The notes beneath the pieces are model-generated. The model saw only the letters and a list, made by a program, of their open reading frames with translations, was not told where the DNA came from and did no database searches. The position numbers were made by a program, and so were the translations under genes. A DNA stretch of 6,181 bases from Pseudomonadota bacterium (GTDB lineage: Bacteria > Pseudomonadota > Alphaproteobacteria > Rhizobiales > Rhizobiaceae): the NCBI GenBank assembly GCA_023451915.1, contig JAEXXS010000037.1, forward strand, positions 1 to 6,181, written 5' to 3'. Positions 1 to 5,214 of the stretch are shown here, in pieces; within the stretch, counting starts at the first letter, position 1; each line of letters opens with the position of its first letter.

Positions 1-38
1 CCTGACATCATCGCCTGATTGCGCCTTAGATCGAAAGC

Positions 39-70
39 AAAGCCGGGGCCTGCCCGGCTTTATCATTTTT
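39..70 (+). terminator. Intrinsic terminator of a gene off the left edge
   Basis: A perfect 9-bp stem pairs bases 39-47 with 53-61 around a 5-nt loop (GCCTG), and a T-rich tail ending in TTTTT (66-70) follows. The stem core is the GC-rich AAGCCGGG/CCCGGCTT. This is the classic form of a Rho-independent terminator reading rightward, so a plus-strand gene should end just left of the window. It separates that gene from purE. Confidence 0.8.
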
Positions 71-121
71 ATCCACGCAATATCTCATCCGCGAAAGCAT
101 GAAACGGAGCAGGACAGATCA

Positions 122-616
122 ATGAGCGTTACAGCCGACGTCGCCATTATCATGGGCAGCCAGTCTGATTGGGAAACCATGCGCCATGCCGCAGACACGC
201 TGGAGGCGCTGGGGATCGGCTTTGACGCCCGGATCGTTTCCGCGCACCGCACGCCGGACCGGCTGGTCGCTTTTGCCAAGGGCGCGAAGGCTGAAGGCTT
301 CAAGGTCGTGATCGCCGGCGCAGGCGGTGCCGCACATCTTCCCGGCATGACCGCCGCCATGACGCCGCTCCCCGTCTTCGGCGTGCCGGTCCAGTCGAAG
401 ACGATGTCGGGTCAGGATTCGCTCCTGTCCATCGTGCAGATGCCGGCAGGCATCCCCGTCGGCACGCTGGCCATAGGACGCGCCGGTGCGGTCAATGCCG
501 CCCTGCTCGCCGCAGCCGTTTTGGCGCTCCACGACGACGCCCTTGCCGCGCGTCTCGATGAGTGGCGCAGCGCCCAGACGGAGAGCGTGGCTGAACGTCC
601 TACCAATGAGGTCTGA
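122..616 (+). CDS. purE: PurE, N5-carboxyaminoimidazole ribonucleotide mutase
   Basis: PurE converts N5-CAIR, made by PurK, into CAIR in cytosolic de novo purine synthesis. The 164-residue product has the usual length of bacterial class I PurE. The N-terminal phosphate-binding MGSQSDW lies at residues 11-17. SAHRTPDR lies at 40-47, with His42 matching the catalytic general acid of the family (His45 in E. coli). The glycine-rich [12 protein letters not shown] loop is at 65-76. The C-terminal [14 protein letters not shown] segment (106-119) lines the active site. The ATG at 122 has AGGA at 111-114, seven bases upstream. The stop lies one base before the purK start, so the two genes form an operon. 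This class of PurE works with a PurK partner, which is present. No purine riboswitch or PurR-like operator is evident in the short upstream gap. The residue homology was read by eye. Confidence 0.97.
   Translation: MSVTADVAIIMGSQSDWETMRHAADTLEALGIGFDARIVSAHRTPDRLVAFAKGAKAEGFKVVIAGAGGAAHLPGMTAAMTPLPVFGVPVQSKTMSGQDSLLSIVQMPAGIPVGTLAIGRAGAVNAALLAAAVLALHDDALAARLDEWRSAQTESVAERPTNEV
608..611 (+). promoter_or_regulatory. Shine-Dalgarno site that fixes the purK start
   Basis: GAGG lies six bases before the ATG at 618, inside the last codons of purE. It supports the short purK reading over an in-frame upstream ATG at 486. That longer frame would overlap purE by more than 40 codons and would precede the conserved N-terminus of PurK. 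Confidence 0.75.
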
Positions 617-617
617 T

Positions 618-1706
618 ATGGAAAATTCCGCACTTCAATCCGGAGCAACGATCGGCATCATCGGCGGCGGACAATTGGGCCGCATGCTCGCCATGGCCGC
701 CGCACGCCTCGGCTTCCAGACTGTCATTCTGGAGCCGCAGGCCGACTGCCCGGCGGCACAGGTTGCAAACCGCCAGATCGTCGCCGCCTATGATGATCCG
801 AAAGCACTGGCCGACCTCGCCGCCGCCTCCGACGTCATTACCTATGAATTCGAAAACGTGCCGGTCAGCGCCGCAGACAAGCTTGCCGAGACCGCAATCG
901 TCCTCCCGCCGCCAGCAGCGTTGGAAATTTCGCAGGATCGCTTCAACGAAAAGCAGTTCCTCAATGAAAGCGGCATTGAAACCGCGCCCTGGCGTCTGGT
1001 CGACGATGAGGAAACGCTGATTGCCGCTCTTGGTGCGCTTGGCGAACGCGGCATTCTCAAGACGCGCCGCCTTGGCTATGACGGCAAGGGTCAGGTGCGC
1101 CTGACCTCGCTGGACGAGACAGCCGCCCACGACGCGCTGATCGCCATCAACAAGGCCCCGGCCATCCTCGAAGGTTTTGTCGATTTCGAACGTGAAGTCT
1201 CGGTTATTGCCGCGCGCGACCGCAGCGGCAATGTCGCGATCTACGATATCGCTGAAAACGTCCACAAGGACGGCATACTCGCGACATCGACCGTTCCGGC
1301 CCGCATTACCGCTGAGACGGCGGATGCGGCGCGTCAGGCCGCAGAGAAGCTTTTGCATGCGCTGGATTATGTCGGCGTTCTGGGGCTTGAATTCTTCGTC
1401 TTGAAGGACGGCTCCCTGCTCGCCAATGAATTTGCGCCGCGCGTGCATAATTCCGGCCACTGGACGGAAGCCGCCTGCGCGATCTCGCAGTTCGAACAGC
1501 ATATCCGCGCCGTTGCCGGACTGCCGCTTGGCAATACGGACAGGCATTCCGATTGCGTGATGGAAAACCTGATCGGCAATGATGTCGACAAGGTGCCAGC
1601 GATTCTATCGAAACCCAATGCCGTGCTGCATCTCTATGGCAAAAAAGAAGCCCGCGAAGGCCGGAAAATGGGCCATGTGACCCATATCAAGCCCCGCAAC
1701 AGCTAG
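618..1706 (+). CDS. purK: PurK, N5-carboxyaminoimidazole ribonucleotide synthase
   Basis: PurK is the ATP-grasp enzyme that uses ATP and bicarbonate to carboxylate AIR to N5-CAIR, which PurE then rearranges. The 362-residue product matches the family's usual length. IGIIGGGQLGRM at residues 12-23 is the Rossmann-like preATP-grasp opening. YEFENVP is at 76-82. KTRRLGYDGKGQ (148-159) is the PurK ATP-grasp loop. LEFFV (257-261) and NEFAPRVHNSGHWT (270-283) supply the metal- and substrate-binding end of the ATP-grasp fold. A C-terminal PurK domain follows, ending in GHVTHIKPR (352-360). The start at 618 was chosen because of GAGG at 608-611, the one-base gap to purE and the position of the conserved motif. 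Translation is probably coupled to purE. The coding sequence looks intact. Confidence 0.97.
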   Translation: MENSALQSGATIGIIGGGQLGRMLAMAAARLGFQTVILEPQADCPAAQVANRQIVAAYDDPKALADLAAASDVITYEFENVPVSAADKLAETAIVLPPPAALEISQDRFNEKQFLNESGIETAPWRLVDDEETLIAALGALGERGILKTRRLGYDGKGQVRLTSLDETAAHDALIAINKAPAILEGFVDFEREVSVIAARDRSGNVAIYDIAENVHKDGILATSTVPARITAETADAARQAAEKLLHALDYVGVLGLEFFVLKDGSLLANEFAPRVHNSGHWTEAACAISQFEQHIRAVAGLPLGNTDRHSDCVMENLIGNDVDKVPAILSKPNAVLHLYGKKEAREGRKMGHVTHIKPRNS

Positions 1707-1711
1707 GTTTT

Positions 1712-1736
1712 ATCGGGAATCTTGACGATTCCCGAT
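1712..1736 (+). terminator. Hairpin after purK, probable transcript end
   Basis: A perfect 10-bp stem (ATCGGGAATC at 1712-1721 with GATTCCCGAT at 1727-1736) surrounds the 5-nt loop TTGAC, starting five bases after the purK stop. No T-tract follows (GACTCCGCTC), so it is not a textbook intrinsic terminator. It could protect the 3' end of purEK mRNA or act with Rho. Confidence 0.55.
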
Positions 1737-1795
1737 GACTCCGCTCGCTGCGACAAGATTTTCAGGCCTCCACCCGTGAATCTGCCGCGCAGGAG

Positions 1796-1825
1796 TTGAC
1801 ATTTACCCGAAACCTTGTGTATTTC
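1796..1825 (+). promoter_or_regulatory. Candidate sigma-70-type promoter for rpmJ
   Basis: A perfect -35 hexamer TTGACA lies at 1796-1801. A weak -10 candidate, TATTTC at 1820-1825, follows with an 18-bp spacer. Transcription from here would start near 1832 and give rpmJ a leader of about 110 nt. The -35 is strong but the -10 is poor. Alphaproteobacterial promoters often have weak -10 elements. Confidence 0.5.
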
Positions 1826-1865
1826 GGCCAACCCTTCAGGCACATATCCCGTGTCTGTAATCAAT

Positions 1866-1887
1866 TGGCGCCTTGGGCGCTGTTTTT
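1866..1887 (+). promoter_or_regulatory. Attenuator-like hairpin with T5 tail in the rpmJ leader
   Basis: GCGCC (1868-1872) pairs with GGCGC (1876-1880) around a TTG loop. Two G-T pairs extend the stem to 1866-1882, and TTTTT follows at 1883-1887. It lies between the candidate rpmJ promoter and the rpmJ start. It could cut transcription short (attenuation), or end a separate small transcript of about 55 nt. The stem is short, so its efficiency is uncertain. Confidence 0.45.
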
Positions 1888-1940
1888 ATGAAGCCCGGCG
1901 GCGTGTTCATGTCGATGGGCCAACCAGACCGGTGATTGAC

Positions 1941-2066
1941 ATGAAGATCAAGAACTCGCTTAAAGCGCTTAAGGGCCGTCATCGCGACTGCCAGCTGGTC
2001 CGCCGCAAGGGCCGCGTTTACATCATCAATAAGACCGCCCCGCGCTACAAGGCTCGTCAGGGCTAA
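1941..2066 (+). CDS. rpmJ: 50S ribosomal protein L36 (zinc-ligand-poor paralog type)
   Basis: The product is a 41-residue basic protein of the large ribosomal subunit. It starts [16 protein letters not shown] and ends PRYKARQG, the L36 signature. Zinc-ribbon L36 proteins carry a Cys-x-x-Cys, a third Cys and a His. By eye alignment those positions here are His14, Cys17, Asn30 and Tyr36, so at least two ligands are lost. This places it in the C-minus (YkgO/RpmJ2-like) type, which needs no zinc and is common in alphaproteobacteria. The ATG at 1941 is preceded by a modest GGTGA (1931-1935). A longer in-frame TTG start at 1815 would add 42 non-conserved residues and is rejected. The gene stands alone, outside a ribosomal protein operon. 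No Zur-type palindrome is visible upstream. Confidence 0.95.
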
Positions 2067-2089
2067 TCTTATTTTTGATTTTGCATTTG

Positions 2090-2136
2090 ACGTTCCGCCG
2101 TGCATGGGCAAATCTATGCATATGCGGAACGTTTTT
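2090..2136 (+). terminator. Terminator-like hairpin after rpmJ, overlapping the next gene's start
   Basis: ACGTTCCGC (2090-2098) and GCGGAACGT (2124-2132) form a perfect 9-bp outer stem. Inside it, TGCAT (2101-2105) pairs with ATGCA (2116-2120) around a 10-nt loop. The outer stem runs into a T5 run (2132-2136). Lying 24 nt after the rpmJ stop, it is a good intrinsic terminator candidate for rpmJ. All three possible ATG starts of the following TPR gene (2104, 2116 and 2122) fall within the structure. Confidence 0.65.
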
Positions 2137-2826
2137 GCACGTCTGAAGATTTTTGCGACAGTTGCCGCGTTCGGTGCGGCGACATTGACCATTCACGGCG
2201 CACGCGCCGAGATGGCACCCGATAAGGCGCCTTTGAACGCCCCGCTGACTGCTCCGCTTACACCTGTGCAGATTGGCGCAGACAGCGAGCAGAAGCCCGC
2301 TCCCTCGCAAACACCCCCTGCCAAAGCCGCAGAGCCCCAGACGCCGGAAGAGCGCCTGGACAAGCTCTTTGCCGAATTGCGCAAAACGACGGATGAGGTC
2401 AAGGCGCGGCGCATCGCCTCGCAGATCAATACGCTCTGGTCGCAATCCGGCAGCGCCACCATCGACCTTCTGGTGCAATGGGCGAATGCCGCCATGCTGG
2501 AGCACCGCTATCCGTCGGCGCTCGATTTCCTGAATGAAGCCATTGCTCTCAATCCGGATTATGCGGAAGCGTGGAACCGCCGCGCGACGGTTTATTTCCT
2601 GCAAAAAGACTATGCCCGCGCCATGGTCGACATCAATCATACGCTTGAGCTTGAGCCGCGCCATTACGGCGCTTTGACGGGCATGGCGGCCATTTTACGC
2701 GCCCGTGGCCTCAAGGAGCAGGCGATGAAGGCCTATGAGCAGGCGCTGATCGTTTATCCGATGATGCGCGACGCGCAGAAGAATTTCAGCGATCTCGCCG
2801 ACGAACTGGCCGATACGCGAACTTAG
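2104..2826 (+). CDS. Exported TPR-repeat protein
   Basis: The product is a 240-residue protein with no recognised gene name. The N-terminus has a signal peptide: basic residues, a hydrophobic run (about residues 17-30) and a probable cleavage site after ARA at residue 36. Residues 37-80 form an Ala/Pro/Thr-rich linker with APLxAPLT repeats. Residues 81-118 look helical and charged. Three tetratricopeptide-like units follow at about 119-152, 153-186 and 187-220. The second (YAEAWNRRATVYF...DYARAMVDINHTLELEP) is the clearest. TPRs are protein-binding scaffolds, so a periplasmic or membrane-associated partner-binding role is likely, but the partner is unknown. The start is uncertain. ATGs at 2104, 2116 and 2122 are all in frame and none has a clear Shine-Dalgarno site. 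The one at 2122 gives the tightest signal peptide. The stop codon is part of the following palindrome. Confidence 0.85.
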   Translation: MGKSMHMRNVFARLKIFATVAAFGAATLTIHGARAEMAPDKAPLNAPLTAPLTPVQIGADSEQKPAPSQTPPAKAAEPQTPEERLDKLFAELRKTTDEVKARRIASQINTLWSQSGSATIDLLVQWANAAMLEHRYPSALDFLNEAIALNPDYAEAWNRRATVYFLQKDYARAMVDINHTLELEPRHYGALTGMAAILRARGLKEQAMKAYEQALIVYPMMRDAQKNFSDLADELADTRT

Positions 2827-2913
2827 AGCGGTTCCGGTTAAACCGCTCTATCTATTTGTTTTTACGCATTATCCCACGCAAAACCGCCACGCACTTTTGC
2901 TGGAAATGCTCTA
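2824..2913. repeat. 90-bp palindromic intergenic element, TAGAGC...GCTCTA
   Basis: The element begins at the TPR stop codon with a perfect 10-bp stem (TAGAGCGGTT at 2824-2833 with AACCGCTCTA at 2841-2850, 7-nt loop). A T-rich stretch follows (2851-2863). A second hairpin is then formed by GCAAAA at 2878-2883 and TTTTGC at 2895-2900. The element closes with GCTCTA at 2908-2913, which mirrors its opening TAGAGC. The first hairpin plus T-rich tail probably terminates the TPR transcript. The layout resembles dispersed intergenic palindromes that I recall from Hyphomicrobiales genomes. Copy number cannot be judged from one window. Confidence 0.6.
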
Positions 2914-2932
2914 ATTTCCCAAACTATCCTCC

Positions 2933-2963
2933 AAAGCAAAACGCGCCCCGAAAGGAGCGCGTT
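2933..2963 (-). terminator. Intrinsic terminator for the DUF1036-pyk operon
   Basis: Read on the minus strand, AACGCGCTCC (2963-2954) pairs with GGGGCGCGTT (2949-2940) around a TTTC loop, giving a 10-bp stem with one mismatch. The T-rich tail TTTTGCTTT follows at 2941-2933. It lies about 170 bases beyond the pyk stop, so the pyk mRNA would have a long structured 3' untranslated region. A further hairpin (2969-2991, TGGGC/GCCCA stem with GTTT/AAAC flanks) lies next to it. Confidence 0.7.
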
Positions 2964-2996
2964 GCAACGTTTGTGGGCTCGCGCCCAAAACTGGAT

Positions 2997-3122
2997 GAGA
3001 TTCGGGATGATGGTGAGCCGAAAATGGTGGGGCTTTGAGACCCGGAGCGGAATGTACTTAACGTACATGAGCACCGGAAGCTCAAAGACGCGCCATTTGC
3101 AGGCCACCAGAGCCCGAATATC
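2997..3122. repeat. Long nested palindrome between the pyk terminator and pyk
   Basis: Paired blocks nest around one centre. ATTCGGG (3000-3006) pairs with CCCGAAT (3113-3119). GGTG (3012-3015) pairs with CACC (3105-3108). GCC (3017-3019) pairs with GGC (3102-3104). AAATGGTG (3022-3029) pairs with CGCCATTT (3091-3098), with one wobble on the plus strand. CTTTGAG (3033-3039) pairs with CTCAAAG (3081-3087). CCGG (3042-3045) pairs with CCGG (3074-3077). ATGTAC (3052-3057) pairs with GTACAT (3063-3068) around a TTAAC loop. The whole forms a single rod-like hairpin of about 120 nt in the pyk 3' untranslated region. It may be a MITE- or REP-like element or a structured RNA. No protein-coding frame there is convincing. 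Confidence 0.75.
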
Positions 3123-3131
3123 GCCAGTTTA

Positions 3132-4568
3132 TTAGACGCCGGACTTTCCGTCGGCCCCTATATAGGCGATGCGGAGCATGTTGGTAGCACCTGGCGTACC
3201 AAACGGAACACCGGCGGTAATGATAATGCGCGAGCCGACTTTGCCGAATTCTTCTTCGAAGACGATCTGGCAGGCGTGATCGACCATGTCTTCCAGATCA
3301 TGCGCATCGGCGGTTACGACGCAATGCAGGCCCCAGACGAGCGACAGCTTGCGGGCGGTATCAACGACCGGCGACAGCGCGATGATCGGCGTACGCGGGC
3401 GCTCACGGGCGGCACGCAGGCCGGTGGTGCCGGAAGCCGTGTAGGTCACGATAGCCGAAAGCTTCAGCGTTTCGGCTATCTGACGGGCGGCAAGCGAAAT
3501 CGCGTCGGCACCGGTTGGCTCAGGTGCGGCGCGCTGCGCATCGATGATGGTCGAATAGGTCTGTTCCTGCTCAACCTGCTCGGCAATGCGGTTCATGGTG
3601 GCGACGGCTTCGACCGGATACTGACCCGATGCCGATTCAGCCGAAAGCATGATGGCGTCTGCGCCTTCGAACACGGCGGTTGCTACGTCCGACACTTCGG
3701 CGCGGGTTGGCACCGGCGCGGTGATCATGGATTCGAGCATCTGGGTCGCCACGACCACCGGCTTGCCAGCGCGGCGCGCACGACGGGTGATCTGCTTTTG
3801 AATGCCGGGAACGCTTTCAAGCGGCATTTCCACGCCGAGATCGCCACGGGCGACCATCAGCGCATCGGAAAGCTCGATGATCTCATCAAGACGGGTAACG
3901 GCCTGTGGCTTTTCGATCTTCGACATGATGCCGACCTTGCCGCGCGAAACCTTGCGCACTTCGGCCAGATCTTCCGGGCGCTGGATGAAGGACAGCGCAA
4001 CCCAGTCGATTTCTTCCTTCAGCACGGCATCAAGGTCCTTGCGGTCCTTTTCAGTCAGCGCGCCGACACCGAGCGTGGTGTCCGGCAGGCTAACGCCCTT
4101 GCGGTCGGAAATGCGGGTGCCGGAAACAACCTTGCAGCGGATGGACTTGCCGTCGGTGGCTTCCGCGACGAGATGCAGCTTGCCATCGTCGATGAGCAGG
4201 CGGTGGCCCGGCTCGACCGCTTCCAGAATTTCCGGATGCGGGAGGAAGACACGGGTTTCGTCGCCCGGCGCTTCGTTGTTATCGAGCGTGAAGGTCTGGC
4301 CGGGAACGAGATCGACCTTTCCGTCCTTGAACTTGCCGACGCGCAGCTTCGGTCCCTGAAGGTCGGCAAGAATGCCGATCGGGCGGCCAAGGGTCTTTTC
4401 CACATTGCGGATGCGCTTCACGAGGGTGCGCATCAGGTCATGGTCGGCATGGCTCATATTGATGCGGAAAACATCGGCACCGGCTTCAAAGAGCTTGCGG
4501 ATGACGGCTTCCTCGCCAGACGCCGGACCCAGCGTTGCGAGAATCTTGACCTTGCGGTTGCGCTTCAT
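3132..4568 (-). CDS. pyk: Pyruvate kinase
   Basis: Pyruvate kinase transfers phosphate from phosphoenolpyruvate to ADP, giving pyruvate and ATP in the cytosol. The 478-residue product has the full bacterial length. ATLGPAS (11-17) and FRINMSH (34-40) open the barrel. LADLQGPKLRVG (67-78) borders the B domain. The signature MSKIEKPQAV (215-224) contains catalytic Lys217 and metal ligand Glu219. ARGDLGVE (240-247) supplies Asp243. VATQMLESM is at 273-281. The C-terminal allosteric domain runs from about 350 to the end. Lys74 in GPKLR sits where K+-dependent enzymes have Glu (rabbit muscle Glu117), so this should be a K+-independent enzyme. The ATG at 4568 overlaps the DUF1036 stop as ATGA, with AGGAA at 4579-4583 (ten-base spacing). 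Confidence 0.97.
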   Translation of the reverse strand: MKRNRKVKILATLGPASGEEAVIRKLFEAGADVFRINMSHADHDLMRTLVKRIRNVEKTLGRPIGILADLQGPKLRVGKFKDGKVDLVPGQTFTLDNNEAPGDETRVFLPHPEILEAVEPGHRLLIDDGKLHLVAEATDGKSIRCKVVSGTRISDRKGVSLPDTTLGVGALTEKDRKDLDAVLKEEIDWVALSFIQRPEDLAEVRKVSRGKVGIMSKIEKPQAVTRLDEIIELSDALMVARGDLGVEMPLESVPGIQKQITRRARRAGKPVVVATQMLESMITAPVPTRAEVSDVATAVFEGADAIMLSAESASGQYPVEAVATMNRIAEQVEQEQTYSTIIDAQRAAPEPTGADAISLAARQIAETLKLSAIVTYTASGTTGLRAARERPRTPIIALSPVVDTARKLSLVWGLHCVVTADAHDLEDMVDHACQIVFEEEFGKVGSRIIITAGVPFGTPGATNMLRIAYIGADGKSGV

Positions 4569-5026
4569 TGACTATTCGTTCCTGTAACAGTGGGGGTTTC
4601 CGGCGGTGTTTCGTCTGCAAGCTGAACCATCCAGCTCGATTGTTCCCCGGTATCATATTCCTGGAAGCCGTTGCGCTGGAAGCCGCGCGCATAGCAATCC
4701 TGCACGCCCGAGATGCGGAATTCCTTTTCCGCGACGCACATATTCACATTGCCCTGCCAGCGACCGTCGCCCTGGGCATCCTCGGCATAAAGATAATAAT
4801 AGCGCGACGTCAGCGGGCCTTCGATCAGCGTTTTGCAGGTCGAGCCTTCGATATGCCACCAGCCTTCCGTTACCCAGCCGGTCTTGGCCCGGTAACCGAT
4901 GGCGACACCAACCAGATTCTGCGTCGAATTACATACGCGGAAATCAGCCCGCGCCTCCACAGCTGTCATGCCGAGCGCACCAAGCAACACAGCGGAAAAT
5001 ACAGCTAGAAAGTGTGGAAGTCGCAT
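4565..5026 (-). CDS. Exported small protein, DUF1036 family
   Basis: The product is a 153-residue protein. A signal peptide (MRLPHFLAVF..., hydrophobic to about residue 23) has a likely cleavage site after ARA at residue 27. The mature domain has the aromatic-rich pattern I associate with DUF1036: VCNST (31-35), GYRAKTGWVTEGWWHI (44-59), RYYYLYAED (75-83) and FRISGVQDCYARGF (103-116). Four cysteines (32, 64, 97, 111) could form two disulfides in the periplasm. The function of the family is unknown. The start at 5026 was chosen for AAGGGG at 5035-5040 and for an ordinary signal peptide. The frame is open upstream to an ATG at 5080 and another at 5185, which would add 18 or 53 residues before the hydrophobic core. 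Its stop overlaps the pyk start by four bases, so the two are co-transcribed and probably coupled in translation. Confidence 0.82.
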   Translation of the reverse strand: MRLPHFLAVFSAVLLGALGMTAVEARADFRVCNSTQNLVGVAIGYRAKTGWVTEGWWHIEGSTCKTLIEGPLTSRYYYLYAEDAQGDGRWQGNVNMCVAEKEFRISGVQDCYARGFQRNGFQEYDTGEQSSWMVQLADETPPETPTVTGTNSQ

Positions 5027-5034
5027 CCGCCGAA

Positions 5035-5040
5035 CCCCTT
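5035..5040 (-). promoter_or_regulatory. Shine-Dalgarno site supporting the DUF1036 start at 5026
   Basis: On the minus strand AAGGGG lies eight bases before the ATG at 5026. Neither in-frame upstream ATG (5080 or 5185) has a match this good. It therefore favours the start that places the signal peptide at the very N-terminus. Confidence 0.65.
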
Positions 5041-5092
5041 CAGCCCGCAATCGCTTTTGTTTCACGTCTGGAAATCCCATTTCGGTCGCTCT

Positions 5093-5121
5093 CTTTTCGG
5101 CAGTTTCGCCGGTGATGTCAA
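5093..5121 (-). promoter_or_regulatory. Weak promoter candidate for the DUF1036-pyk operon
   Basis: On the minus strand a perfect TTGACA (5121-5116) is followed, after 17 bases, by GAAAAG (5098-5093), a poor -10. The predicted transcript start would be about 60 bases upstream of the DUF1036 ATG at 5026, which is a sensible distance. If real, it also excludes the 5185 start for DUF1036. Confidence 0.35.
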
Positions 5122-5214
5122 CGCAGTCCCACCGATAAGAAAGCACATGACGAAAGAATGATCGTTGCAATCCCGGCTTTCTCATGACAGACCTGAAACA
5201 GCTTCCCGCGCCCG

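Noticed and set aside
69..77. Single DnaA-box-like TTATCCACG upstream of purE
   Set aside because: It matches eight of nine positions, but it is a lone copy overlapping the terminator's T-rich tail. Chance is enough to explain it.
486..617. In-frame upstream extension of purK to an ATG at 486
   Set aside because: It would overlap purE by over 40 codons. The added residues match no PurK motif, and a good ribosome site sits before ATG 618.
600..1547. Long open frame of 315 codons on the minus strand opposite purK
   Set aside because: It mirrors the codon pattern of purK on the other strand. It has no recognisable domain and lies entirely within a certain gene.
1815..1940. TTG-initiated N-terminal extension of rpmJ
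   Set aside because: The extra 42 residues run through the leader hairpin and resemble no L36. The conserved protein begins at MKIKNS (1941).
2856..3107. Small open frames on both strands in the TPR-pyk gap (2856-3038 plus, 2862-3107 minus)
   Set aside because: They cross the palindromes and the terminator, and they lack ribosome sites and recognisable sequence. The region is better read as structured non-coding DNA.
3276..4571. Long open frame of 431 codons on the plus strand opposite pyk
   Set aside because: It is the shadow of the intact pyruvate kinase gene in GC-rich DNA. It shows Arg/Gly/His-rich composition and no family motif.
5027..5185. DUF1036 N-terminal extension to ATG 5185 (or 5080)
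   Set aside because: It would bury the signal peptide 18 to 53 residues inside the protein, and it crosses a candidate promoter. ATG 5026 has a clear AAGGGG.
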